Shown here in pieces: positions 11,864 through 21,168 of a DNA stretch of 64,000 nt; the stretch's first letter is position 1; the number at the start of each line of letters is the position of its first letter. Under the pieces are notes generated by a model. That model was not told the DNA's origin and did no database searches. It saw only the letters and a program-made list of their open reading frames with translations. Both the position numbers and the translations under genes were made by a program. The DNA is from Nocardia camponoti. Lineage in GTDB: Bacteria; Actinomycetota; Actinomycetes; Mycobacteriales; Mycobacteriaceae. The stretch covers positions 1 through 64,000 of the forward strand of contig NZ_BMMW01000003.1 in assembly GCF_014646135.1 (NCBI RefSeq), in the 5' to 3' direction.

Positions 11864-12529
11864 TCACCGCTGCGCGGGGCTGAGGAGGGCGTCGGGCGTC
11901 ATACCAAGAACCTCGGCGATCTCCTCGGCCGACACCGCGCCTTCGCGGAGGATGCGCGGCTGGTCGGCGGTGAGGTCGACGATGGTCGACGCGGTCGCGT
12001 GCTCGGCGGGGCCGCCGTCGAGGTAGACGCTGGCGAGCGAACCGAGCTGGTCACGGGCCTGTTCGACAGTGCTCGCGGGCGGTTGCCCCGACACATTCGC
12101 ACTCGACACCGCGAGCGGGCCGACCTCCCGCAGCAGCTCAAGCGCGACCGGATGCAGCGGCATCCGCAGCATCACCGTGCCGCGGGTATCGCCGAGATCC
12201 CATGCGAGCGAAGGCGCTGCCTGGACGACAAGGCTGAGCGCACCCGGCCAAAACGCGCGAATCAATTCGCGTGCCTGCGGGCGAACCGAGAAAACGAGGC
12301 CGTCGATGGTGTGCCACGAACCAACGAGCACCGGCACCGGCATGTCGCGCCCACGCCGCTTCGCGGCAAGCAGGTCGGCGACGGCGGCCGAGTCGAAGGC
12401 GTCGGCGGCGATGCCGTAGAGGGTGTCGGTCGGCATCACGACAAGCCGACCCGATTTCAGTGCGCTCGTCGCGGCGGTGATGCCTGCCGCGCGCGAATCC
12501 GGCTGTGCACAGTCATAGACGGTACTCAC
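11864..12529 (-). CDS. L-threonylcarbamoyladenylate synthase (Sua5/YrdC)
   Basis: This 221-aa cytoplasmic enzyme makes threonylcarbamoyl-AMP from threonine, bicarbonate and ATP for the t6A37 modification of ANN-decoding tRNAs. YrdC-fold signatures include VVMPTDTLYGIAADA, KRRGRDMPVPVLV, FWPGALSLVV and AVSSANVSGQPPA. GTG at 12529 is chosen to match the family (217 aa in Rv1301); the frame remains open to 12673 without conserved residues. Adjacent prmC and prfA keep the actinobacterial translation cluster. Confidence 0.93.
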   Translation of the reverse strand: MSTVYDCAQPDSRAAGITAATSALKSGRLVVMPTDTLYGIAADAFDSAAVADLLAAKRRGRDMPVPVLVGSWHTIDGLVFSVRPQARELIRAFWPGALSLVVQAAPSLAWDLGDTRGTVMLRMPLHPVALELLREVGPLAVSSANVSGQPPASTVEQARDQLGSLASVYLDGGPAEHATASTIVDLTADQPRILREGAVSAEEIAEVLGMTPDALLSPAQR

Positions 12530-12843
12530 TGTGCTTCGTCCGCCTCTCCGAGGAACTATCGGTGGTTTTGCGTACGCGGCGCTGAGGTTTCGCTGCCGCG
12601 CCAATACTGCCGCGCTGCCACGCGGGAAACACCGCGCGAGGCCGTTGCGTGCGTCGCAGAGTCTAGCCCCCAAACCTGGGCGCGCGTGCGGGGGGAGTTT
12701 TCGAGGTCGCTGATCGCAGGTCGGAGTGCCGATTACGTGACTAGCCCCGGGTGGACACGCGCGCGGTCTGCGCGGCGACCGCTGTCACCACTCGCGGTGT
12801 ACGAGCGGCGCCCGATCCGTCAAGCCGTGACAGAACCAGACCT
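12530..12843. other. Intergenic region without recognised gene
   Basis: This 314-nt gap lies between prmC and the Sua5 gene. I see no tRNA, small ORF with a good ribosome binding site, strong hairpin or canonical promoter. Open frames here are upstream extensions of the Sua5 frame or antisense. It may hold a promoter for the sua5-wecA unit. Confidence 0.5.
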
Positions 12844-13710
12844 CTACCTGCGGCGGGCGGTGACGAAGCGCGGCTTGTTGGCCAGGTCGTTGTGTCGGGC
12901 GACTTCGGTGAAGTCTGCGGTTGTCAGGGCGTCAGCCACTCCCGCACCGTTGGTGTCGTCATGTTCGATGCCGGTCGCGCCGCCCGCGCGCACAAGTCGC
13001 GCGATGTTCGGGACCATCCGGTTGATCACGCTCAATCCGTCGGGGCCGCCAAACAGGGCGCGGTGCGGATCATGTTGGGCCACTTCGGGTTCCAGCGTCG
13101 CCGCTTCGGGAATGTACGGCGGGTTCGACACGACGAGGTCCACTCGGCCGGTCAACTCGCTCAGTAGCGCGGGGTCGGTGACGTCGGCGGCGTGGACCGC
13201 GATGGGCGTATCTCCTTGCGCCGCACGGTCTTTCGCGTTGCTCCGGGTCCATTCCAGCGCTGCGGGGTCGAGTTCGACCGCGTGCACCTCGGCGTCGGGG
13301 CGCGCATGGGCGATAGCGAGGGCGATGGCACCCGATCCGGCGCATAGGTCGACAACGATCGGGGCCTTCACACCATCCAGCGACCGCACCGCCCATTCGA
13401 CAAGCAACTCGGTTTCGGGGCGCGGGATGAAAACCCCGGGCCCGACGGCGAGGTCGATCGCGCCGAGCGGGGCCGTTCCGGTCAAGTGCTGCAACGGAAT
13501 TCGCTGTTCGCGCTGGGCGACGAGCGCATCGAACGGGTCGACGAACGCGGCGTCGACCGTCGGCTCAAGCGCGAGTCGCATCCTCGAAACGCCGAGCACG
13601 TGCGCGGCGAGTAATTCGGCGTCAAGCAACGGCGACGCGACGCCCGCCGCGCTCAACCGCTCCCCCGCCGCGACAATCAACGGCCGCAGCCGAATCTGTT
13701 CAGCCACCAT
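12844..13710 (-). CDS. prmC: Peptide chain release factor N5-glutamine methyltransferase
   Basis: This 288-aa SAM-dependent methylase (HemK) modifies the GGQ glutamine of release factors. The N-terminal helical recognition domain includes the substrate loop RIPLQHLTG (70-78). The Rossmann domain has the SAM-binding DLCAGSGAIA (121-130) and the catalytic NPPY (196-199). The start is ATG at 13710. It lies 54 nt after its substrate gene prfA, as in most actinobacteria. Confidence 0.96.
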   Translation of the reverse strand: MVAEQIRLRPLIVAAGERLSAAGVASPLLDAELLAAHVLGVSRMRLALEPTVDAAFVDPFDALVAQREQRIPLQHLTGTAPLGAIDLAVGPGVFIPRPETELLVEWAVRSLDGVKAPIVVDLCAGSGAIALAIAHARPDAEVHAVELDPAALEWTRSNAKDRAAQGDTPIAVHAADVTDPALLSELTGRVDLVVSNPPYIPEAATLEPEVAQHDPHRALFGGPDGLSVINRMVPNIARLVRAGGATGIEHDDTNGAGVADALTTADFTEVARHNDLANKPRFVTARRR

Positions 13711-13764
13711 GCCGCCTCCACTTGTCGGACCGTTGCGCCGCAGGCTTGTCGGCGGTGCGGCGGG

Positions 13765-14844
13765 CTATTCCGCCGCCATGCGCGCGTCGCGGTCGGCCTT
13801 GCCAAGCGCGTCGAGCAACGCGTCCATGTCGCCCTGCAAAACCGCGTCAAGATTGTGTGCCTTGAAGCCGATGCGGTGGTCGGCGATGCGGTTTTCCGGG
13901 AAGTTGTAGGTGCGGATGCGCTCGGAGCGGTCGACCGTGCGGATCTGGCTCGCGCGACCGGCGGCAGCTTCCGCGTCGGCCTGTTCTTCGGCCAATGCCT
14001 GCAAACGCGCCGACAACACCTGCATCGCGCGCGCCTTGTTTTGCAGCTGCGAACGCTCGTTCTGGCAGGTCACGACGATGCCGGACGGGAGGTGGGTGAT
14101 GCGAACGGCCGAGTCGGTCGTATTAACGCCCTGACCTCCCTTGCCCGACGAACGGTAGACGTCGATGCGCAGGTCGGTTTCGTCGATCTGCACCTGCTCG
14201 ACCTCGTCGGGCTCGGGGTAGATCAGCACGCCAGCCGCCGAAGTGTGGATGCGGCCCTGCGACTCGGTGACGGGCACGCGCTGCACACGATGAACCCCAC
14301 CTTCGAACTTGAAGCGCGACCACACGCCGTCGCGGGCCGCGTCGCGCGACTTGATCGACAGCGTCGCTTCCTTGTATCCGCCCAGGTCAGAATAGGTGAC
14401 GTCGAGCGTTTCGACCTTCCACCCGTGCCGCTCGGCGTAGCGGATGTACATGCGCGCGAGGTCGGCGGCGAACAGCGCCGACTCCTCACCACCTTCGCCG
14501 GACTTCACCTCAAGCACAACGTCGTCGCCGTCGTGCGGGTCGCGGGGGGCGAGCAGGTCGGCGAGCGCGAGCTCAAGCTCAACCAACTGGGCTTCCAGGC
14601 CGGGGACCTCGGCGGCGAACGCGGCGTCGTCGGCAGCGAGTTCACGCGCGGCTTCCAGGTCGTCGCGCACCGCTTCCAGCTTGCGATAGGTGCTCATCAC
14701 GGGCGCGAGCTCGGCGAACCGCTTACCAACGCGACGTGCCGCACCCGCGTCGTTGTGCAGCGACGGGTCGGCTAGCTGCGCTTCAAGGCCCGCGTACTCG
14801 GCGAGAACGTCATCGATAGCGGAAGGAGCCGTCTGATCGGCCAT
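13765..14844 (-). CDS. prfA: Peptide chain release factor 1
   Basis: The 359-aa class I release factor reads UAA and UAG. The peptidyl-hydrolysis GGQ is at 236-238 within [17 protein letters not shown], and the PVT tripeptide for stop-codon reading is at 191-193 in [14 protein letters not shown], which separates it from RF2. The start is ATG at 14844. A hairpin terminator lies between rpmE and this gene, so prfA may be expressed by read-through or from its own promoter. Confidence 0.98.
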   Translation of the reverse strand: MADQTAPSAIDDVLAEYAGLEAQLADPSLHNDAGAARRVGKRFAELAPVMSTYRKLEAVRDDLEAARELAADDAAFAAEVPGLEAQLVELELALADLLAPRDPHDGDDVVLEVKSGEGGEESALFAADLARMYIRYAERHGWKVETLDVTYSDLGGYKEATLSIKSRDAARDGVWSRFKFEGGVHRVQRVPVTESQGRIHTSAAGVLIYPEPDEVEQVQIDETDLRIDVYRSSGKGGQGVNTTDSAVRITHLPSGIVVTCQNERSQLQNKARAMQVLSARLQALAEEQADAEAAAGRASQIRTVDRSERIRTYNFPENRIADHRIGFKAHNLDAVLQGDMDALLDALGKADRDARMAAE

Positions 14845-14898
14845 GAGTTGAACTCCTGCGGAGGGTTGTCACAAGGTGGGCGCTACACAAAACACCAA

Positions 14899-14931
14899 AC
14901 GCCCGGTCCTGCGGAAAGCAGTACCGGGCGT
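14899..14931 (-). terminator. Hairpin terminator after rpmE
   Basis: Arms ACGCCCGGT and ACCGGGCGT pair perfectly and continue with CTGC/GCAG across one mismatch, around a GGAAA loop. On the minus strand the stem is followed by a T-rich run (TTTGGTGTTTTG). It lies 12 nt after the rpmE stop and should end or attenuate the rpmE transcript before prfA. Confidence 0.75.
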
Positions 14932-14943
14932 CGGTGGTGGCAA

Positions 14944-15180
14944 CTAGGAGGCGTCGTCGGCCTTCTTGGCGCCGGCGCGCTTGCCGTAGCGAGCCTCGAA
15001 GCGAGCAACGCGGCCGCCGGTGTCGAGGATCTTCTGCTTGCCCGTGTAGAACGGGTGGCACTGCGAGCAAACCTCGACGGTGATCTGGCCGGACTCCTTG
15101 GTGGAGCGAGTCTGGAAGGTGTTGCCGCAACCACACACAACGGTGGTGTCGACATACGTGGGGTGGATTCCTGCCTTCAT
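14944..15180 (-). CDS. rpmE: 50S ribosomal protein bL31 (zinc form)
   Basis: The 78-aa large-subunit protein starts [20 protein letters not shown]. It is the C+ form, with the zinc ligand set Cys16, Cys18, Cys38 and Cys41 intact, rather than the zinc-free paralogue made under zinc starvation. ATG at 15180 follows a GAGAGGA ribosome binding site; an upstream frame to 15213 is not conserved. It is flanked by its own terminator and by the rho terminator, so it is likely a single-gene transcript. Confidence 0.97.
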   Translation of the reverse strand: MKAGIHPTYVDTTVVCGCGNTFQTRSTKESGQITVEVCSQCHPFYTGKQKILDTGGRVARFEARYGKRAGAKKADDAS

Positions 15181-15261
15181 GGGCGTCCTCTCGATCATGG
15201 TCCCGGGTCGCACACCACTGGAAACGTGGAATACGTGAACCGGTACCGACTAGGCGGAATA

Positions 15262-15277
15262 TCTGCGAACTCGCAGA
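15262..15277. promoter_or_regulatory. 16-nt perfect inverted repeat upstream of rpmE
   Basis: TCTGCGA and TCGCAGA are separated by two bases, about 80 nt before the rpmE start. It could be a regulator site or a small hairpin in the rpmE leader. It does not match a zinc-regulator box that I can recognise. Confidence 0.4.
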
Positions 15278-15362
15278 CACACGATTAACCAGTATGCCAG
15301 AGTTCGCCGCGCTGGATGACAACGCCCTCTGGTCACGCGTTGTTCCCACGTCGGCGAAACGA

Positions 15363-15396
15363 CCGATGGGTCCCGCTCGAAAGCGGAACCCATCGG
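15363..15396 (-). terminator. Hairpin terminator after rho
   Basis: A 15-nt arm beginning CCGATGGGT pairs with one ending ACCCATCGG, with one C-A mismatch and a CGAA loop. It lies 15 nt after the rho stop on the minus strand. Confidence 0.7.
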
Positions 15397-15410
15397 CAAA
15401 CTTCACTGTG

Positions 15411-17522
15411 TCACTCGTCCAGCGCGCCCGGTGCGGTCTTGGAAACCGTCATCAGGAACTCCAGGTTATTCTTCGACTTACGCAACCGGTCCATCAACAG
15501 GTCGATGGCCTGGTGCGAATCGAGGCCCGAAAGCACGCGGCGCAGCTTGTGCACGACCGCCATCTCGTCGGGCGACATCAGCAGTTCGTCGTGACGCGTC
15601 GACGACGGGTTGATGTCGACGGCAGGGAACACGCGACGTTCGGCGATCTTGCGGTCGAGCTTGAGCTCGGCGTTGCCGGTGCCCTTGAACTCTTCGAAGA
15701 TCACCGTGTCGCCGGTAGAACCGGTCTCGACCATCGCGGTGGCGATGATGGTGAGCGAGCCACCGTTTTCGATGTTGCGCGCCGCGCCGAGGAACCGCTT
15801 GGGCGGGTACAGCGCGGTCGAGTCGACACCACCGGAGAGGATGCGACCCGATGCGGGCGACGAGTTGTTGTACGCGCGGCCGAGTCGAGTGATCGAATCA
15901 AGCAGCACCACAACGTCTTTGCCCATTTCCACCAGACGCTTTGCCCGCTCGATGGCGAGTTCGGCGACGGAGGTGTGGTCGCCCGGCGGACGGTCGAAGG
16001 TCGATGCGATGACCTCACCCTTCACCGAACGCTGCATGTCGGTGACCTCTTCGGGACGCTCATCAACAAGCACAACCATGAGGTAGCACTCGGGGTTGTT
16101 GATCGCGATCGCGTTGGCGATGTCCTGCATGATCGTGGTCTTACCCGCCTTGGGCGGGGAAACGATCAGCGCGCGCTGGCCCTTACCAATGGGCATGATC
16201 AGGTCGATCACACGCGTGGTGAGCTTGTTTTGCGCGGTTTCCAGACGCAGCCGCTGATTGGGGTACAGCGGGGTGAGCTTCTGGAAATCGGGACGGCGCT
16301 TGGCAGCTTCGACATCGCCGCCGTTGACGGTGTCGAGACGAACTAGCGGGTCGAACTTCTGCCGCTGGTTGTTGCTTTCGCCGTCACGCGGGGCGCGAAC
16401 CGCACCGGTGATGGCGTCGCCACGCCGAAGTCCGTTCTTGCGAACGAGATTCATCGACACGTACACGTCGTTCGGGCCGGCGAGGTAACCGGACGTGCGG
16501 ACGAACGCGTAGTTGTCGAGCACGTCAAGAATGCCTGCGACAGGCTGCAATACGTCGTCTTCGCGGATTTCGATATCGCGCGATTCGCCAGCGGCGGGAG
16601 CGCCACCGTCGCGGTCGCGACCACGACGACGCTCACGGAACCGGCGACCACGCCGACCGCCGCGACCCTCTTCGTCGTCGCCATCGCGATCTTCGCGCGG
16701 GCCACGGGCGGGGCCGTTGTTGTTGCCAGCGTTGGCATTGCCGTTCGCATTGCCGTTGCCATTTTGGTTGCGCTGGTTGTTGTTCCGCTCGTTGCGGTCA
16801 CCCCGCTCGCCGCGATCATTACGGTCGCCACGATCACCACGGTCGTTGCGCTCGCCCCGGTCGGGACGCTCGCCACGCTCGGGCCGGTCGCCACGATCTC
16901 GACGACGCTCGCCCTGCTCGTTCTCGGTCTTGGGCTCATCGGTGCGAACCTCAGCGGCGTTGGCCGAGTTGGCAGCGTTACCTGAGTTGGCGGCGTTGCC
17001 TGAGTTGTCGTTACCCGAACGACCCTGCTCACGACCACGACGCTGACGGCCACGACCACGCTGACCACCATCGCGACCCGAATCGTCGCGACCAGACTCA
17101 TCAGACCCCGACTGCCCCGACTGCTCAGCTTGCGCCGGAGCCTGCTCAACGGGCTTCTCAGCAACAGCGACCGCGGTAGGTGCGGCGGTCTGCGCGGCGG
17201 CGGGAGCGGATTCTGCTGCGGCGGGAGCCGACTTTTCAGCCTTGTCGCCGCGCGACTTGGCGGCGGGCGCCTTCTCAGCGCGCGGCTTCTCGGCGGCCGA
17301 ACCGCCGGACTGATTTTCCTTAATAGCGGCGATGAGATCGCCCTTACGCATCCCCGAGGTGCCTCGGATACCGAGTTCCCCCGCCAGTGCGCGCAACTGC
17401 GGCAGCAGCATTCCAGTCAGCCCCGATCGTGCGACGTCGGTTTGTTCGCTTATTTTCGAAATCTGTCCGGATTCACTTTCGCGGCCGCCCGAGGGTGTCG
17501 CGAGCAGGTCCGTTTCTGTCAC
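15411..17522 (-). CDS. rho: Transcription termination factor Rho with long disordered insertion
   Basis: This 703-aa hexameric RNA helicase ends untranslated transcripts. A Rho_N helix-extension-helix lies at about residues 35-70 (GMLLPQLRALAGELGIRGTS). Residues 71-315 are low complexity: Ala/Lys-rich, then Gly/Asn/Ser-rich, then a repeated RGDRNDRG/RGERPDRG region and an Asn/Gly run. The CSD RNA-binding domain follows (LQPVAGILDVLDNYAFVR), then the ATPase core with P-loop SPPKAGKT at 455-462. At 703 aa it is far longer than the 419-aa E. coli protein because of this insertion, a habit of high-GC actinobacteria. The start is GTG at 17522 behind GGAAAGGA. It has its own promoter and a leader of about 185 nt. 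Confidence 0.97.
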   Translation of the reverse strand: MTETDLLATPSGGRESESGQISKISEQTDVARSGLTGMLLPQLRALAGELGIRGTSGMRKGDLIAAIKENQSGGSAAEKPRAEKAPAAKSRGDKAEKSAPAAAESAPAAAQTAAPTAVAVAEKPVEQAPAQAEQSGQSGSDESGRDDSGRDGGQRGRGRQRRGREQGRSGNDNSGNAANSGNAANSANAAEVRTDEPKTENEQGERRRDRGDRPERGERPDRGERNDRGDRGDRNDRGERGDRNERNNNQRNQNGNGNANGNANAGNNNGPARGPREDRDGDDEEGRGGRRGRRFRERRRGRDRDGGAPAAGESRDIEIREDDVLQPVAGILDVLDNYAFVRTSGYLAGPNDVYVSMNLVRKNGLRRGDAITGAVRAPRDGESNNQRQKFDPLVRLDTVNGGDVEAAKRRPDFQKLTPLYPNQRLRLETAQNKLTTRVIDLIMPIGKGQRALIVSPPKAGKTTIMQDIANAIAINNPECYLMVVLVDERPEEVTDMQRSVKGEVIASTFDRPPGDHTSVAELAIERAKRLVEMGKDVVVLLDSITRLGRAYNNSSPASGRILSGGVDSTALYPPKRFLGAARNIENGGSLTIIATAMVETGSTGDTVIFEEFKGTGNAELKLDRKIAERRVFPAVDINPSSTRHDELLMSPDEMAVVHKLRRVLSGLDSHQAIDLLMDRLRKSKNNLEFLMTVSKTAPGALDE

Positions 17523-17537
17523 GGAAATCCTTTCCTT

Positions 17538-17567
17538 CCCTCGAGTGCCTTATGCATTGGTCGAGGG
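17538..17567 (-). promoter_or_regulatory. Hairpin in the rho leader next to the ribosome binding site
   Basis: CCCTCGA and TCGAGGG pair perfectly around a 16-nt loop, ending just before the GGAAGGAAAGGA Shine-Dalgarno of rho. Such a stem could influence translation or Rho-dependent feedback on the leader. The role is inferred from position only. Confidence 0.4.
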
Positions 17568-17714
17568 TTCGTTCCGTAGACCCGGTAATGCGTACCGAGC
17601 ACGGATTATGCGTCCGCGAGGAGAGATCGCTCTTCAAAACTGCCCTAGAGCTTGCTTGAGCGATTGCCCTGATGAAGCACCGGCGTCTGACGCGCACGAT
17701 GTACGGACAGACCA

Positions 17715-17744
17715 AGAATAGCGCTGTATCCGTAGCATCGGCAA
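17715..17744 (-). promoter_or_regulatory. Promoter of rho
   Basis: On the minus strand, the -35 hexamer TTGCCG (17739-17744) is followed by an 18-nt spacer and the -10 hexamer TATTCT (17715-17720). Transcription would begin near 17708, giving a leader of about 185 nt before the GTG start. Confidence 0.5.
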
Positions 17745-17757
17745 GGCAGGCACGCCG

Positions 17758-18684
17758 TTAGTCGATCGAGACCCCGTCAGCGATCACCGGTTCGATCACT
17801 TCGAGCCCTTCGGCCTTGGCGAGTTCATGCAATTCAGCGGGAAACTCGCTGGTCGTGAGCGCGAGAATGGTGGGACCAGCACCCGAGACCGTCGCGGCGA
17901 TGCCAGCGGCGCGCAACCGCGCGATCCACGCGGTGGTCAGCGGCAACGCTGGTGCGCGTTGGGTCTGATGCAACTTGTCTTGCGTTGCCTGCATCAGCAG
18001 GTCGGGGCGTTCGGTGAGCGCGACAACCGCGAGCGCGGCCCGACTCACGTTGAATGCCGCGTCGCCGTGCGGAACCTGCGCGGGCAGCAGCCCACGGGTG
18101 TGCGCGGTCGATGAACGCTCGCTCGGCACAAGTACGACAACGCGCAGCGCGGCGGCGGGCGCGAGACGAACAGCGCGGTAGCGAACGGTGCCGTCTTCGG
18201 CGGTCTCGGTCCATGAAACAACAGCACCGCCGAGCACGCTCGCGGCGGCATTATCGGGGTGGCCTTCGAATTCCGAAGCCAAATGCACGAGTTCGTCGCG
18301 ATCGATTTCGAGCGCCGGATCGAACTTCGCGGCGAGCCCAGCGCCTGCCGCGAGTCCACCAACAACGGCCGACGCACTCGACCCAAGCCCACGCGAATGC
18401 GGAATCACGTTGCGGCACACCACATCTAGGCCACCGGCGCGCAAACCCGCTGCGGCTAAACCTGCTTCGATGGCGCGAACAACAAGATGTGTTGGCCCCC
18501 ACGGCACATCGTTGGCACCTTCACCCTCGACGCGGATGGTGAGTCCGTCGTCGGTGGTGCGCACCTCGATCTCGTCGTAGATGCCCAAAGCCATTCCCAG
18601 ACAATCGAATCCGGGACCAAGGTTGGCCGTCGACGCGGGCACCCGCACCGAAACGGCCAACCCGGCGGGCAAGGTGGCTGACAT
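17758..18684 (-). CDS. thrB: Homoserine kinase
   Basis: This 308-aa GHMP-family kinase phosphorylates homoserine with ATP to O-phosphohomoserine, the substrate of ThrC. The ATP-binding glycine loop [16 protein letters not shown] and the N-terminal [19 protein letters not shown] are diagnostic. ATG at 18684 follows GAGGT and lies 25 nt after thrC. It closes the hom-thrC-thrB threonine operon. Confidence 0.96.
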   Translation of the reverse strand: MSATLPAGLAVSVRVPASTANLGPGFDCLGMALGIYDEIEVRTTDDGLTIRVEGEGANDVPWGPTHLVVRAIEAGLAAAGLRAGGLDVVCRNVIPHSRGLGSSASAVVGGLAAGAGLAAKFDPALEIDRDELVHLASEFEGHPDNAAASVLGGAVVSWTETAEDGTVRYRAVRLAPAAALRVVVLVPSERSSTAHTRGLLPAQVPHGDAAFNVSRAALAVVALTERPDLLMQATQDKLHQTQRAPALPLTTAWIARLRAAGIAATVSGAGPTILALTTSEFPAELHELAKAEGLEVIEPVIADGVSID

Positions 18685-18709
18685 CGTTGAGACCTCGTGC
18701 GCGCTCAAC

Positions 18710-19822
18710 TCAGGCCAGCTCGAGTTCGGCGGCGATAGCCACGGGGTCGACGGCGATGGGCTTGACCTCGGGCATGCCAGCGAGGGCATTGTCGGGGTCC
18801 TTTAGGCCGTTGCCGGTGACGGTGCACACGACGGTGAGGCCCGAATCCAGCCAACCTTCCTGGTGCGCGGCAAGCAGACCGGCCACGCTCGCCGCGGACG
18901 CGGGCTCGACGAACACGCCTTCCTTAGCGGCGACGAGACGGTAGGCGGCGAGGATTTCGTCGTCGGTCGCCGCGCGGAACGCGCCACCGGACTGCTCCTT
19001 GGCCTCCATCGCACCGTTCCACGACGCGGGCGAACCGATACGGATCGCGGTCGCGATGGTCTCGGGGTCCTTCACCGGCGCACCGTTGACCAGCGGCGCG
19101 GCACCAGCGGCCTGCACGCCGAGCATGCGCGGCAGCGACGTGGTGATGCCGTCGGCGTTGTACTCGCGGTAACCGCGCCAGTAGGCGGTGATGTTGCCAG
19201 CGTTGCCGACGGGCAGCACGTGCACGTCGGGTGCCTTGCCGAGCACGTCGCAGATTTCGAACGACGCGGTCTTCTGGCCTTCGATACGCGCCGGGTTGAC
19301 CGAGTTGACCAGGCCGACCTCGGGGAAGTCGGACGTGACCTTGCGCGCGAGTTCAAGACAGTCGTCGAAGTTGCCTTCGACCTGGATGATCTTCGCGCCG
19401 AGCATCACGGCCTGAGCGAGCTTGCCCATCGCGATCTTGCCCTGCGGGATCAGCACGGCGCATTCCATGCCAGCGCGAGTGGCGTAGGCGGCGGCCGATG
19501 CCGACGTGTTGCCCGTCGACGCGCACAGCACAGCCTTCTGACCGCGGTACTTCGCGTCGGTCATCGCCATCGTCATGCCACGGTCCTTGAACGAACCGGT
19601 TGGGTTGGCACCTTCGACCTTGAGGTACACCTCGCAGCCGGTGAGCTCCGACAGGTACGGCGCGGGAACGAGCGGCGTGCCACCTTCGAACAGCGTGACC
19701 GGCTCCCAGTCGGCAGCCCCGGCCAATCGGTCACGGTAGGCCGCGATCAGACCGGGCCACCGCGAATGCACTCCCGTCTGGGGAGCTACGCCGCGCAAGG
19801 CCCTACCCGATGCTGTGCTCAT
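18710..19822 (-). CDS. thrC: Threonine synthase
   Basis: The 370-aa PLP enzyme converts O-phosphohomoserine to threonine. The Schiff-base lysine is Lys79 in [10 protein letters not shown], and the phosphate-binding loop is [12 protein letters not shown]. This is the short type shared by actinobacteria. The ATG at 19822 overlaps the hom stop by 4 nt (ATGA), indicating coupled translation. Confidence 0.97.
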   Translation of the reverse strand: MSTASGRALRGVAPQTGVHSRWPGLIAAYRDRLAGAADWEPVTLFEGGTPLVPAPYLSELTGCEVYLKVEGANPTGSFKDRGMTMAMTDAKYRGQKAVLCASTGNTSASAAAYATRAGMECAVLIPQGKIAMGKLAQAVMLGAKIIQVEGNFDDCLELARKVTSDFPEVGLVNSVNPARIEGQKTASFEICDVLGKAPDVHVLPVGNAGNITAYWRGYREYNADGITTSLPRMLGVQAAGAAPLVNGAPVKDPETIATAIRIGSPASWNGAMEAKEQSGGAFRAATDDEILAAYRLVAAKEGVFVEPASAASVAGLLAAHQEGWLDSGLTVVCTVTGNGLKDPDNALAGMPEVKPIAVDPVAIAAELELA

Positions 19823-21168
19823 TCTTCCGTGCCTTCCAATCTCAAAACGCTGGTCACATGGGTGACGGAATCCATCTCCGCCAATGCCGCGACAGTATCG
19901 GCAAGGGCCGACTCCGTCGCTTCGTGGGTGACGACGACGAGGCGAGCGCCTTCGCCATGACCCTGCTGCCGCACCGTCGAGATGCTCACGCCATGCTGGG
20001 CGAATTCGCCAGCGACAGCGGCGAGCACGCCGGGACGATCCGCGACCTGCAGGTTCACGTGGTAGCGGGCCAGGGTGTCGCCGATTGGCGCGATCGGCAG
20101 CTCAGCATAAACCGACTCACCGGGCGCGCGACCACCATAAAACTTGTTACGGGCGGCCATGACGAGGTCGCCGAGCACGGCCGACGCGGTTGGGGCACCG
20201 CCGGCACCCTGCCCGTAGAACATCAGGCGACCGGCGTTCTCGGCTTCAACGACAACCGCGTTGAACGCGCCGTTGACCGAGGCGAGCGGGTGCTTGCGCG
20301 GGATCAGCGCGGGGTAGACGCGCACCGAAACGCGTTCCTTGCCGCCTTCGGCAGCGGTCGGCTCGCCCGGACCAGCGGGAACGCGCTCGCAGATAGCGAG
20401 CAGTTTCACCGTGGCGCCGAGCGCGGAAGCGGTTTCCAGATCCTCGGAAGTGATCTTGGAAATGCCCTCGCGGTACACGTCAGCGGCGGTGACGCGGGTG
20501 TGGAACGCGAGCGAGGCGAGAATCGCGGCCTTCGCGGCGGCGTCGAAGCCTTCGACGTCGGCGGTCGGATCGGCTTCGGCGTAACCGAGACGCGTTGCTT
20601 CGGCGAGGGTATCGCCGTAGTCCGCGCCGGTTTCGTCCATCGCCGACAGGATGAAGTTGGTCGTGCCGTTGACGATGCCGATGACCTTGTTCACGCGGTC
20701 GCCCGAAAGCGACTGGATCAGCGGGCGAACAACGGGGATCGCACCGGCGACAGCGGCCTCGAAGTACAGGTCGGCGCGGTTGGCTTCGGCGGCAGCGGCC
20801 AGCTCACCGGTGTAATCGGCAAGCAGGGCCTTGTTGGCCGAGACGACCGACTTGCCCGCGTTGAGCGCCGACAGGATCAGGCCGCGTGCGGGGTTGATAC
20901 CGCCGACAACCTCGACAACAAGATCGACGTCGTCACGCGCGACGAGCGCTTCGGCATCGGTGGTGAGCAGTTCAGCCGGGATACCACGGTCCTTGCTGAC
21001 ATCGCGGACAGCGACACCGCGCAACACGAGCGGCGCGCCAACGCGGGCACGCAGGTCGTCGGCGTGATCGCGGAGAATGCGAACGACCTCGGTGCCAACG
21101 TTGCCCATGCCGAGCACCGCGACGCCGAGCGGACGCTCCGAATCCCAAGTCCCGTTCGATGCGCTCAT
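19819..21168 (-). CDS. hom: Homoserine dehydrogenase
   Basis: This 449-aa NAD(P)-dependent enzyme reduces aspartate semialdehyde to homoserine, the branch point to threonine and methionine. The dinucleotide-binding GMGNVG is at 20-25, the catalytic-domain signature includes [16 protein letters not shown], and a C-terminal ACT domain ([20 protein letters not shown]) should bind threonine for feedback. It is called thrA in mycobacteria but lacks the aspartokinase domain. Its ATG overlaps the lysA stop by 4 nt. Confidence 0.97.
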   Translation of the reverse strand: MSASNGTWDSERPLGVAVLGMGNVGTEVVRILRDHADDLRARVGAPLVLRGVAVRDVSKDRGIPAELLTTDAEALVARDDVDLVVEVVGGINPARGLILSALNAGKSVVSANKALLADYTGELAAAAEANRADLYFEAAVAGAIPVVRPLIQSLSGDRVNKVIGIVNGTTNFILSAMDETGADYGDTLAEATRLGYAEADPTADVEGFDAAAKAAILASLAFHTRVTAADVYREGISKITSEDLETASALGATVKLLAICERVPAGPGEPTAAEGGKERVSVRVYPALIPRKHPLASVNGAFNAVVVEAENAGRLMFYGQGAGGAPTASAVLGDLVMAARNKFYGGRAPGESVYAELPIAPIGDTLARYHVNLQVADRPGVLAAVAGEFAQHGVSISTVRQQGHGEGARLVVVTHEATESALADTVAALAEMDSVTHVTSVLRLEGTEE

